Assembly (NCBI GenBank): GCA_959026535.1
Contig: CAUFMB010000037.1
Location: 1-22,462 of the forward strand
Reading direction: 5' to 3'
Source: an uncultured Collinsella sp.
GTDB taxonomy: Bacteria > Actinomycetota > Coriobacteriia > Coriobacteriales > Coriobacteriaceae
Length of the DNA: 22,462 nucleotides
Both the position numbers and the translations under genes were made by a program. Positions 15,707 to 22,462 of this stretch are shown here, in pieces. Each line of letters starts with the position of its first letter. The first letter of the stretch is position 1. Below the pieces are notes generated by a model. The model made no database searches. It saw only the letters and a list, made by a program, of their open reading frames with translations, and was not told where the DNA came from.

Positions 15707-16062
15707 CCGCGGTCTCGTCCTACATCGCGTACGCGCGGGCGCTCAACAGGCTGGGTTGGACGCCGGCCGAGTTTGTGGTGGCGGAGTCGTTTGCCGTGCG
15801 CCTGCGCGGCATGCTGGGACGGTGTCCGGTTGCCGCCAACGGTCTGCCGCTCGTCATGGCGTTTCCACGCTGCTCTTCGGTCCATACGTGTTTTATGGCC
15901 TATCCCATCGACATCGCCTTCATCGATCGCGACGGCAATATCCTCGCGCGCTACGAAAGCGTTCGTCCTTGGCGCACGTGCTCCTGCCCCGGCGCCTGGG
16001 CCGTACTAGAGCGTCCTTCAATCATTGTTTCGATCCCTGCTCTCCAACGCGTGCCGGCTTAA
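15703..16062 (+). CDS. DUF192 family protein
   Basis: 119 aa, the usual size for the family. Visible family core: RLRGMLGR (33-40), the SVHTCFMAYPID region (59-70), FIDRDGNIL (73-81) and a C-terminal CPGAWAVLERP (95-105). No signal peptide is obvious. The molecular role of DUF192 is unsettled. Its start (GTG) overlaps the stop of the TadE-like gene, with GGGGTGG 5 nt upstream, so it appears to be the last member of the tad transcription unit. ATG 15682 would be an alternative start without an RBS. Confidence 0.82.
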   Translation: MTAVSSYIAYARALNRLGWTPAEFVVAESFAVRLRGMLGRCPVAANGLPLVMAFPRCSSVHTCFMAYPIDIAFIDRDGNILARYESVRPWRTCSCPGAWAVLERPSIIVSIPALQRVPA

Positions 16063-16080
16063 GAACTGGCGACAGCGGAC

Positions 16081-16095
16081 TTTCGTCATACGAAA
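16081..16095 (+). promoter_or_regulatory. Palindromic operator candidate upstream of the toxin-antitoxin pair
   Basis: Perfect inverted repeat TTTCGT-CAT-ACGAAA, 25 nt before the toxin start codon. Ribbon-helix-helix antitoxins commonly repress their own operon through such palindromes, so this is a sensible candidate operator. No convincing -35/-10 pair was identified in the short gap. Confidence 0.4.
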
Positions 16096-16120
16096 TTGGG
16101 TAAGATGGAGGAGAAGATGC

Positions 16121-16387
16121 ATGGATGTTGAGATCCATCCCAACGCTAAAAAGCACCTGACGGAAAAGCAGGTGCTTAGCGCTTGGCTTGCGGTTACTGA
16201 GTGCATTCGTCGCGAGTCGAAGGACGAGCCGCCGAGATGGCTTGCGATTGGATGGCTCCCAGACGGACGAAGCGTGGAGCTTGTCGCGGTCGAGCTTGTC
16301 CGTGGGTGGCTTATCATTCATGCCTTGTCTCCAGTCCAGAAGAAATTTTGGCAGGAGATTGAACAGGCTCGGCAAAGGGGTCGATGA
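16121..16387 (+). CDS. Probable type II toxin (RelE/BrnT-like)
   Basis: 88 aa, small and basic at its end. The alternating pattern (IHPNAKKH-LTEKQV, then RWLAIGWLPDGRSVELVAVEL and WLIIHALSP) resembles the alpha-beta fold of BrnT/RelE-superfamily RNase toxins: an N-terminal helix over a beta sheet with a short C-terminal helix. The assignment rests on this pattern, the size, and the overlap with a downstream ribbon-helix-helix gene (ATGA overlap, toxin first as in brnTA). Catalytic residues cannot be named. Start: ATG with GGAGGAG 7 nt upstream. Confidence 0.6.
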   Translation: MDVEIHPNAKKHLTEKQVLSAWLAVTECIRRESKDEPPRWLAIGWLPDGRSVELVAVELVRGWLIIHALSPVQKKFWQEIEQARQRGR

Positions 16388-16671
16388 TGGGCAAGACGTA
16401 TACGGCCGCTAATGGTCAGGTTGTAACGGATGAAATGATTGACGCGTGGTGCGAGTCGTACGAGCGCGGAGAGTTTCCGGATGGCGAACACACCGTTGGT
16501 GGGATCGTGCATGGACGGCCCCCACTCTCAGGTGAGGGGACGGCAACGCTGTCGGTCAAGATTCCTCTGGGAATGAAGGAGGCCATTCGTCGACGGGCGG
16601 CTGCCGAGGGGATGACGCCAAGTGAGTTTGCCCGTGCGGCTCTGAGCGAAAAACTTCTTGCTGCCGGCTGA
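16384..16671 (+). CDS. Probable ribbon-helix-helix antitoxin
   Basis: 95 aa. The C-terminal half (about 58-93: ATLSVKIPLGMKEAIRRR, then GMTPSEFARAALSEKLL) has the beta strand-helix-helix pattern of a CopG/Arc-type DNA-binding domain. The N-terminal part, with TDEMIDAWCESYERGEFPDG, would be the toxin-binding region. It overlaps the toxin stop codon by 4 nt. Start: ATG 16384 or the adjacent ATG 16387, with an AAAGGGG RBS. Predicted to neutralise the toxin and repress the operon. Confidence 0.65.
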   Translation: MMGKTYTAANGQVVTDEMIDAWCESYERGEFPDGEHTVGGIVHGRPPLSGEGTATLSVKIPLGMKEAIRRRAAAEGMTPSEFARAALSEKLLAAG

Positions 16672-16734
16672 TGCCTCTGACGTGCCGATTTATAGAACCG
16701 AGGCTGTGCTCAAAAACTTTTTTAAAATTCTCGG

Positions 16735-16762
16735 TTGACCGGAACGCGTCCTTGGTTATACT
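16735..16762 (+). promoter_or_regulatory. tRNA-Phe promoter
   Basis: TTGACC (16735-16740) and TATACT (16757-16762), separated by 16 nt, 32 nt before the tRNA. A small CCTTG-AAA-CAAGG hairpin lies in the short leader. The AT-rich block upstream (16709-16730) may act as an UP-like element. Confidence 0.75.
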
Positions 16763-16794
16763 AATCAAGCCTTGAAACAAGGCACACCTCAAAT

Positions 16795-16867
<73 letters not shown>

Positions 16868-16880
16868 CCTTGAATTGACT

Positions 16881-16910
16881 AGGACCTCTGCAAAGGGGTC
16901 CTTTTCTTTT
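16881..16910 (+). terminator. Intrinsic terminator of tRNA-Phe
   Basis: 9-bp stem (16881-16889 with 16894-16902, one G-U pair), loop GCAA, followed by the T-rich tail TTTTCTTTT. Confidence 0.85.
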
Positions 16911-17093
16911 ATGTAGGGTTCTGCGGAAAATGCGCCCCATTATTGAGCGATAGAACGGGACATGCTTTCCGGTGCCTGCCTCTGGCGCGCGTACACACCT
17001 CATCGCACCATCCCGAGCCCGCCTGTTCCCAGACATTCCTCCCACTTTCGCGTCACTTTACAGACCGTTCGGTCGCCTGTCCGCACACGCGGG

Positions 17094-17099
17094 TATACT
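17094..17099 (+). promoter_or_regulatory. Possible promoter -10 of the GH5-rsmI unit
   Basis: TATACT about 66 nt upstream of the GH5-like start codon matches a -10 element, but no good -35 is present at normal spacing. The rest of 16911-17164 shows no gene. Confidence 0.35.
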
Positions 17100-17164
17100 C
17101 AAAACGATACTTATCCTATGCAATACGATGCGGGTTCGACCTGCATGATCCGAAGGGGGCAGTG

Positions 17165-18226
17165 ATGGAGAGGATGCTCGGCGTTAATCTCTCTGGCTGG
17201 TTTATTCCCGAGCCTTGGGTGACCCCGTCGCTGTACGCGGCGACCGGTGCATCCAACGCGGCCGAGCTACAGGAGGCCATGGGTACCGCCGCCTATAACG
17301 AGCGCATGCGCCGCCATTACGAGACGTTTGTGAGCGAGGACGATTTTCGCCGCATGGCGCAGATCGGTCTCAATGCCGTGCGTCTACCGGTGCCCTGGTA
17401 TGCCTTTGGTTCACAGGAGTCCGATGCGTCCTACATCTCGGTTGTCGACTACATTGATCGTGCAATTGAGTGGGCTGCCAAGTACGACATCCGCGTGCTG
17501 CTCGATCTGGCAACCGTGCCCGGTGGCCAGGGCGATTCCAACGATTCGCCCACCACGCCGGAGGCTGTCGCCGAGTGGCATTCGTCCACCAACGGCCGTC
17601 ACGTCGCACTCGACGTGCTCGAGCGCTTGGCCGATCGCTATGGCGAAGCCGAGAGCCTACTGGGCATTGAGCTGCTGGACACGCCGCAGATGAGCGTTCG
17701 CAAGAGCCTCTTCACCATGACGGATGGCATTCCGGCCCACTACCTGCGCAATTTCTATCGCGATGCCTACGAGCTCGTTCGTTCGTATATGCCCGAGGAT
17801 AAGATCGTCGTCTTCTCGTCGTCGGGGCATCCCAGCGAGTGGAAGCATTTTATGCGCGGCGCCAAGTACAAGAACGTCTACATGGACCTTCACCTGTACC
17901 ATTACCGTGACGAATATGCGCTCGACATCACGAGCCCCCGCGGGCTGACGACGGCGATTTCGCGCAACAAGCGCGAGCTCAAAGAGGCGATTTCGACTGG
18001 GTTCCCCGTGCTGGTGGGCGAATGGTCGGGTGCGGCGATCTTTGCCAACTCGTCGGTTACGCCCGAGGGCCGCAATGCCTACGAGCGCGTGTTTATCGCC
18101 AACCAGCTGGCTTCGTTTGCGCCGGCTGCCGGTTGGTTCTTCCAAACGTGGAAGACCGAGAAGCGCATTGCAGCATGGGACGCCCGCGCGGCGCTCGGTA
18201 CGCTCGAGCGCGGCATGATTGAATAG
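17165..18226 (+). CDS. GH5-like (exo-beta-1,3-glucanase-type) protein lacking the catalytic acid/base
   Basis: 353 aa, TIM-barrel glycoside hydrolase family 5 by pattern. The opening MLGVNLSGWFIPEPWVTPSL is typical of the exo-1,3-glucanase branch. NAVRLPVPWYAF, the DLHLYHY strand, the nucleophile segment VLVGEWSGA (Glu286) and a terminal FFQTWK are also in family order. At the barrel strand that normally carries Asn-Glu-Pro (acid/base Glu) the sequence is GIELLDTPQ: Asp172-Thr173-Pro174. The protein therefore appears unable to do normal retaining hydrolysis unless another residue substitutes. No signal peptide, so cytoplasmic. Start: ATG with AGGGGG 5 nt upstream. Only 6 nt separate it from rsmI. 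Confidence 0.82.
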   Translation: MERMLGVNLSGWFIPEPWVTPSLYAATGASNAAELQEAMGTAAYNERMRRHYETFVSEDDFRRMAQIGLNAVRLPVPWYAFGSQESDASYISVVDYIDRAIEWAAKYDIRVLLDLATVPGGQGDSNDSPTTPEAVAEWHSSTNGRHVALDVLERLADRYGEAESLLGIELLDTPQMSVRKSLFTMTDGIPAHYLRNFYRDAYELVRSYMPEDKIVVFSSSGHPSEWKHFMRGAKYKNVYMDLHLYHYRDEYALDITSPRGLTTAISRNKRELKEAISTGFPVLVGEWSGAAIFANSSVTPEGRNAYERVFIANQLASFAPAAGWFFQTWKTEKRIAAWDARAALGTLERGMIE

Positions 18227-18232
18227 GTTGAT

Positions 18233-19111
18233 ATGACGCAAAACAGCGCCCATACGGGCAAACTCTATGTGGTCGGCACGCCCATCGGCAACCTAGGCGA
18301 CCTGTCCCCGCGCGTTGGCGAGGCTTTTGCCGCCGCCGATGCCATTTGCTGCGAAGACACGCGTGTGACGTCAAAGCTGTTGATGCACCTGGGCATTTCC
18401 AAGCCGCTTGTCCGTTGCGACGAGAATGTGATCGCTAGCCGCGCTGCCGGCCTGGTCGACCGTCTGCTGGCGGGGGAGACCCTCGCCTTTGCTTCGGACG
18501 CCGGCATGCCGAGCGTGTCCGATCCCGGCCAGGCGCTGGTCGAGGCGGCGCGTGAGGCCGATGTGCCCGTCGAAGTTATTCCCGGGCCCTCTGCTTGCGT
18601 CACGGCGCTCGTTTCGTCCGGCATTCCCTGCGAGCATTTTTTCTTCGAGGGCTTTTTGGGCCGAAAGCACGGCGACCGTGTGCGCCGTTTGCAGCGCCTT
18701 GCCGTGGTGCCTGGCGCACTCATCTTCTACGAGTCTCCACATCGTATCGTGGCGACGCTCGAGGCCGTGGCGGAGGTCTTTCCCCAGCGTGAGGTCGCCG
18801 TCTGCCGCGAACTCACCAAGCTGCACGAGGAGGTCTTGCGCGGGCCCGCTGACCAGCTTGCCGAGGAGCTGCGTGCCCGCGGCGAGGTAAAGGGCGAGAT
18901 TGCGCTGGTCATCGCGCCGCCGAGCGAGGATGAGGAGGCCGGTATCATGCCGGTTGGCGCCGCGGCGGCGGATCCCGACGAGGCCCTGCGCGAGGATATC
19001 CGCGTCGCGCTCGAGGAGGGGGAGCCCGCCTCTGCGGTGGCCAAGCGCCTGTCTCAGAAGTATTCGCGCCGCAAGCGCGATGTCTATGCCATGGTGCTCG
19101 ATATGCAATAG
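18233..19111 (+). CDS. rsmI: 16S rRNA (cytidine1402-2'-O)-methyltransferase
   Basis: 292 aa. S-adenosylmethionine-dependent enzyme of the tetrapyrrole-methylase fold that 2'-O-methylates C1402 of 16S rRNA near the decoding centre. Landmarks: GTPIGNLGD (15-23), EDTR (41-44), SDAGMPSVSDPG (88-99), GPSA (118-121), then the C-terminal half ending in a basic helix (SQKYSRRKRDVYAMVLDMQ). Start: ATG 6 nt after the GH5-like stop with only a weak RBS, suggesting translational coupling to the upstream gene. Confidence 0.94.
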   Translation: MTQNSAHTGKLYVVGTPIGNLGDLSPRVGEAFAAADAICCEDTRVTSKLLMHLGISKPLVRCDENVIASRAAGLVDRLLAGETLAFASDAGMPSVSDPGQALVEAAREADVPVEVIPGPSACVTALVSSGIPCEHFFFEGFLGRKHGDRVRRLQRLAVVPGALIFYESPHRIVATLEAVAEVFPQREVAVCRELTKLHEEVLRGPADQLAEELRARGEVKGEIALVIAPPSEDEEAGIMPVGAAAADPDEALREDIRVALEEGEPASAVAKRLSQKYSRRKRDVYAMVLDMQ

Positions 19112-19112
19112 A

Positions 19113-19141
19113 TGGAGGATATCCAGCCCTTGCGCTAGAAT
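19113..19141 (+). promoter_or_regulatory. Weak promoter candidate for metG
   Basis: TAGAAT (19136-19141) resembles a -10 element. A poor -35 (TGGAGG, 19113-19118) is 17 nt upstream. An inverted pair GAGGAT (19115-19120) / ATCCTC (19143-19148) brackets it. metG may instead be co-transcribed with rsmI. Confidence 0.3.
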
Positions 19142-19180
19142 CATCCTCTGTATGCAACGTTTTTCTGGAGGACAAACCCC

Positions 19181-20782
19181 ATGGATCAAAGCAAGCCTTC
19201 GTTCTTTATCACGACGCCCATCTACTACGTCAACGCCGATCCGCACCTGGGCACGGCTTATTCCACCATCATCGCCGATGTTCAGGCTCGCTATCGCCGC
19301 TCCGCCGGCTATAACGTCAAGTTCCTGACCGGCATGGACGAGCACGGCGAGAAGGTCGCCGAGGCCGCAGCCAAGCACAACATGACGCCGCAGGAGTGGA
19401 CCGACAGCCAGGCCCCGCACTTCAAGGAGCTTTGGAGCAAACTCGAGATCTCCAACGACGACTTCATCCGCACCACCGAGCCGCGCCAGCATCATGCCGT
19501 GCAGTACCTGTGGGAGCGCATGAAGGAGTCCGGCTACCTGTATAAGGGCAGCTACGACGGTTGGTATTGCGTGCCTGACGAGACCTACTTCACCGACACG
19601 CAGGTCCAGAAGGGTGACGAGGAGTACGGCAGCGTCGGCCAGCACCTGTGCCCCGACTGCCACCGTCCGCTCGAGCGCGTGCAGGAGGAGTCCTACTTCT
19701 TTAAGCTTTCCGCCTTCCAGGACAAGCTGCTCAAGCTCTATGACGAGCACCCCGACTTTGTCGAGCCCGCGTTCCGTATGAACGAGGTGCGCAGCTTTGT
19801 CGAGGGCGGCCTCAACGACCTCTCCGTGAGCCGCACGAGCTTTGACTGGGGCATCAAGGTTCCGTTTGACGAGGGCCACGTCACCTACGTGTGGTTCGAC
19901 GCGCTGCTCAACTACATGACGGCTGTCGGTTACAGTGTCGATACCGACGAGGCCCGTGCCGAGCTCGCCTATCGCTGGCCCGCACAGTTCCACATCGTGG
20001 GCAAGGACATCATCCGCTTTCACTGCGTCATCTGGCCGGCCATGCTCATGGCCATCGGCGAGGCTCTGCCCGAGCACGTCTTTGCCCACGGCTTCCTGAC
20101 CGTGCGCAATGCCGAGACCGGCAAGGCCGAGAAGATGTCCAAGAGCCGCGGCAACGCCATCGCCCCGCAGGACGTTATCGACATGCTGGGCGTCGAGGGC
20201 TATCGTTATTACTTTATGACCGACGTCGTGCCCGGTACCGACGGCGCCATCAGCTTTGAGCGTATGGAGCAGGTCTACAATGCCGATCTGGCCAACAGTT
20301 GGGGCAACCTCATCTCGCGTTCCCTCAACATGAGCGGCAAGTACTTTGACGGCTGTGCTCCGGCCAAGCCGGCGTCTGCCGATGCGTTCGACAACCCGCT
20401 GGCAAAGATCGCCGACGGCCTGGTCGAGCGCTACATGGCCAAGATGGACGTGCTCGATTACGGCGGAGCCAAGGACGAGGTCATGGAGCTCATCCACGCC
20501 GCCAACCACTACATCGAGGACTCCGAGCCCTGGGCACTTGCCAAGGACGATGCCAAGGCCGACGAGCTGGCATTTGTGATCTACAACCTGCTCGAGGCCA
20601 TCCGCATCGCCGCCCACCTGCTGATGCCGCTTATGCCCCAGACTTCCGCCGAGACCCTGCGTCGCCTGTCTTGCGAGGGCGAGGCTGCAAGCGACGACCT
20701 TAAGGGCATCTGCGCCTGGAGTCAGCTCGCCGGCGGTCAGCCTGTCGAGAAGGGCGAGCCGCTGTTCCCGCGTCTGGGCTAA
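19181..20782 (+). CDS. metG: Methionyl-tRNA synthetase
   Basis: 533 aa. Class I aminoacyl-tRNA synthetase that charges tRNA-Met. Landmarks: PIYYVNADPHLGT with the HIGH-equivalent HLGT (22-25), GMDEHG (52-56 region), WFDALLNYMT in the catalytic core, and KMSKS (318-322), followed by the anticodon-binding helical domain. In the connective-peptide zinc region CPDC (157-160) is kept, but the first cysteine pair is reduced to Cys130 (Asp133 in place of the second Cys). It ends without the EMAP-II-like C-terminal tRNA-binding domain found in many longer MetRS proteins. Start: ATG with GGAGG in the upstream CTGGAGGAC. Confidence 0.96.
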   Translation: MDQSKPSFFITTPIYYVNADPHLGTAYSTIIADVQARYRRSAGYNVKFLTGMDEHGEKVAEAAAKHNMTPQEWTDSQAPHFKELWSKLEISNDDFIRTTEPRQHHAVQYLWERMKESGYLYKGSYDGWYCVPDETYFTDTQVQKGDEEYGSVGQHLCPDCHRPLERVQEESYFFKLSAFQDKLLKLYDEHPDFVEPAFRMNEVRSFVEGGLNDLSVSRTSFDWGIKVPFDEGHVTYVWFDALLNYMTAVGYSVDTDEARAELAYRWPAQFHIVGKDIIRFHCVIWPAMLMAIGEALPEHVFAHGFLTVRNAETGKAEKMSKSRGNAIAPQDVIDMLGVEGYRYYFMTDVVPGTDGAISFERMEQVYNADLANSWGNLISRSLNMSGKYFDGCAPAKPASADAFDNPLAKIADGLVERYMAKMDVLDYGGAKDEVMELIHAANHYIEDSEPWALAKDDAKADELAFVIYNLLEAIRIAAHLLMPLMPQTSAETLRRLSCEGEAASDDLKGICAWSQLAGGQPVEKGEPLFPRLG

Positions 20783-20825
20783 GACAGCGCGCGAACGCCA
20801 TAGAGGCAATCTGTCGTTCGTTCTT

Positions 20826-20860
20826 AAGGGCATGGCCGCAATGGCCCATGCCCTTTTGTT
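20826..20860 (+). terminator. Intrinsic terminator of metG
   Basis: 10-bp stem AAGGGCATGG (20826-20835) with CCATGCCCTT (20846-20855), followed by TTTTGTTT-like U-rich tail. It separates metG from rsmA. Confidence 0.85.
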
Positions 20861-20893
20861 TCATAACGCAGCCATCGTTTCAAGGAGACCGAA

Positions 20894-21754
20894 ATGACCA
20901 CTTCGCCTTTGGCAAACCCCACGGCAACGAGGGAGCTGCTTGAGGAGTTTGGCCTTGCGACCAAGCATCGACTGGGCCAGAACTTCCTGATCGACAACCA
21001 TGTGATCGAGCGTATCTGTGAGCTTTCCGAGCTTGCGGGTGACGAGCGCGTGCTCGAGGTGGGTCCGGGTTGCGGTACGTTGACACTTGCGTTGCTGCAG
21101 GAAGCGGCGTGCGTTACGTCGATCGAGGCCGATCCCGAGCTCGAGCCGGTGCTTGACGCCCACGCCGCCGACTATGCCAACTTCCGCTTTATCATGGGCG
21201 ATGCGCTCAAGGTGGGCCCGGAGCAGATTGAGCAGGTTGCGGGCGGTAAGCCGACGGTGTTTGTCGCGAATCTGCCCTACAACGTGGCGGCGACGATCAT
21301 TCTTCAGTTCTTCCAGACGATGCCCGCGCTTAAGCGCGCTGTCGTCATGGTTCAAAAGGAGGTTGCCGATCGCATTGCCGCAACGCCCGGTAACAAGACC
21401 TATGGCGGCTACACGGCAAAACTCGGCCTGTACGCGCAGGTGACGGGTCGCTTTGAGGTGCCGCCGCGTTGCTTTATGCCGGCGCCGCACGTGGACTCGG
21501 CCGTCGTGCGTATCGACCGTGTTGACGGCGTGGTGCCCGAGGGGCTCGATCGCGAATTTGTGGCCCGCGTGATTGATGCTGCATTTGCTCAGCGTCGCAA
21601 GACCATCCGCAATTCCATGAGCGCCAACGGTTTTGCCAAGGACGTGCTCGATGCCGCTTTTGAGGCTTGCGGTATCGCACCCACCACGCGCGCCGAGACG
21701 CTCGATGTTGCCGACTTTGTCCGTCTGGCCCGGGAGCTAATCCATGACGCCTAA
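20894..21754 (+). CDS. rsmA: 16S rRNA (adenine1518/1519-N6)-dimethyltransferase
   Basis: 286 aa (KsgA family). Dimethylates two adjacent adenines near the 3' end of 16S rRNA during late 30S assembly. Landmarks: LGQNFL (28-33), SAM-binding EVGPGCGTLT (55-64), acidic Glu78 at the end of strand 2, GDAL (102-105) and the NLPY (126-129) active-site motif, then the helical C-terminal domain with FAQRRKTIRNS. Start: ATG with AGGAG 7 nt upstream. The stop lies 11 nt inside the following tatD-like gene. Confidence 0.96.
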   Translation: MTTSPLANPTATRELLEEFGLATKHRLGQNFLIDNHVIERICELSELAGDERVLEVGPGCGTLTLALLQEAACVTSIEADPELEPVLDAHAADYANFRFIMGDALKVGPEQIEQVAGGKPTVFVANLPYNVAATIILQFFQTMPALKRAVVMVQKEVADRIAATPGNKTYGGYTAKLGLYAQVTGRFEVPPRCFMPAPHVDSAVVRIDRVDGVVPEGLDREFVARVIDAAFAQRRKTIRNSMSANGFAKDVLDAAFEACGIAPTTRAETLDVADFVRLARELIHDA

Positions 21755-22462
21755 TGCCGAACGCGTGACGTTTACCAAGAAAAAGACGACGGTTGCTTGT
21801 CCCGTGCCCTTGGCGCCGCTTGCCGACACGCATGCACATCTGCTTTCGTTTTGGGGCAAGGATGTGCCCGAGACGCTCGTGCGCGCCAAAGCCGCGGGCG
21901 TCGACCTGTTGGTGACGATGTTCGACCCCATTGCCGACAAGCGCAGCGTGGCGGACTATAGCGACTGGCTGGTGCGCGAGATTCTTCCGATGCAGGATAT
22001 CCCGCAGATCAAGTATCTTGCCGGCGTGCATCCGTATGGCGCGCCGGACTATACCGACGACGTTCATGCACAGGTCGTTGCCGCACTTGATGACCCCTTA
22101 TGCGCCGGTATTGGCGAAATCGGCCTGGACTATCACATGGACTATGACGACGATATCGCGCCGGCACCCCATAACGTGCAGATTGATTGCATGGCGCGCC
22201 AGCTCGAGCTTGCCGTGCGCCGCAATGTGCCGGTGGAGCTGCACCTGCGTCACGAGGACTCGGATGGGGAGCGCACCTCGCACGTTGATGCGTACAACGT
22301 ACTGCGCGAGGTGGGCGTGCCCCAGGCCGGTTGTGTGCTGCACTGCTTTGGCGAGGACCGCGCCACGATGGAGCGCTTTGTGGAGCTGGGCTGCTATATC
22401 GCCTATGGTGGCGCGGCCACCTTTAAGCGCAACGACGACGTGCGCGAGGCATTTGCGGCAAC
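21744..22462 (+). CDS. TatD-family metal-dependent DNase (partial, 3' end outside the window)
   Basis: The reading frame is open from the ATG at 21744 to the window end (239 codons visible, no stop). TatD landmarks are in order: ADTHAHL (27-33; metal ligands His30 and His32), GIGEIGLDY (122-130; Glu125), the HLR segment (His167) and VLHCFGED (198-205; His200). The last metal aspartate would lie beyond the window. Members are Mg2+/metal-dependent 3'-5' exonucleases of the amidohydrolase fold. The first 20 or so residues form an unusual Lys/Thr-rich extension before the first strand. It overlaps rsmA by 11 nt; no strong RBS, so probably translationally coupled. Confidence 0.88.
   Translation, partial: MTPNAERVTFTKKKTTVACPVPLAPLADTHAHLLSFWGKDVPETLVRAKAAGVDLLVTMFDPIADKRSVADYSDWLVREILPMQDIPQIKYLAGVHPYGAPDYTDDVHAQVVAALDDPLCAGIGEIGLDYHMDYDDDIAPAPHNVQIDCMARQLELAVRRNVPVELHLRHEDSDGERTSHVDAYNVLREVGVPQAGCVLHCFGEDRATMERFVELGCYIAYGGAATFKRNDDVREAFAA

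Noticed and set aside
18371..20833. 820-codon minus-strand open frame opposite rsmI and metG
   Set aside because: It spans two real genes and their intergenic gap on the opposite strand; composition is that of an antisense shadow and no domain is visible.

Overview
The window looks like a chromosomal segment from a high-GC, Gram-positive member of the Coriobacteriia, most likely Collinsella or a close relative. This is inferred from the strong G/C third-position bias, the actinobacterial style of the housekeeping proteins, the single-membrane Tad pilus set and the gene content. No taxonomic search was possible. I see no insertion sequence, prophage, rRNA or CRISPR array.

Layout. (1) 132-1658, minus strand: pyruvate kinase (pyk) with a strong intrinsic terminator. 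(2) 1659-2099: divergent intergenic region with the pyk promoter on the minus strand, and on the plus strand a promoter followed by an unusually structured leader RNA. (3) 2100-4781: P2-type Ca2+-transporting ATPase, followed by a 120-bp long hairpin and an intrinsic terminator. (4) 5020-6204: circularly permuted ribosome-assembly GTPase RsgA, then a terminator. (5) 6457-16062: a compact Tad/Flp pilus operon of eleven genes plus a DUF192 gene: cpaB, tadZ/cpaE, tadA/cpaF, tadB, tadC, flp, a 187-aa anchored protein, a second small pilin-like protein, TadE-like, a 721-aa TadG-like protein, TadE-like, DUF192. Most junctions overlap, often as ATGA or TAATG, which suggests translational coupling. 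(6) 16121-16671: a probable type II toxin-antitoxin pair. (7) 16795-16867: tRNA-Phe(GAA) with its own promoter and terminator. (8) 17165-19111: a GH5-like protein followed 6 nt later by rsmI. (9) 19181-20782: metG. (10) 20894-22462: rsmA overlapping a TatD-family DNase gene that runs off the window.

How the parts work together. The Tad genes encode an inner-membrane secretion machine: TadA ATPase, TadB/TadC platform, TadZ localisation factor and CpaB. It would assemble Flp pilin and several minor pilin-like subunits into an adhesive surface fibre. The prepilin peptidase (TadV/CpaA) is not in the window and must be encoded elsewhere. The right-hand third is a translation and RNA-modification neighbourhood (tRNA-Phe, RsmI, MetRS, RsmA).

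Most notable items: (a) the Ca2+-ATPase leader can fold into two hairpins whose loops are perfectly complementary over 7 nt, while the second hairpin buries the ribosome binding site, so it is a candidate undescribed cis-regulatory RNA; (b) the GH5-like protein keeps the nucleophile glutamate but has Asp-Thr-Pro where the family has the catalytic Asn-Glu-Pro; (c) the Tad locus carries four pilin-like proteins sharing an Ala-Gln-x-Thr-x-Glu processing-type motif, plus a 721-aa cysteine-containing TadG-like protein and an unrecognised membrane-anchored protein.
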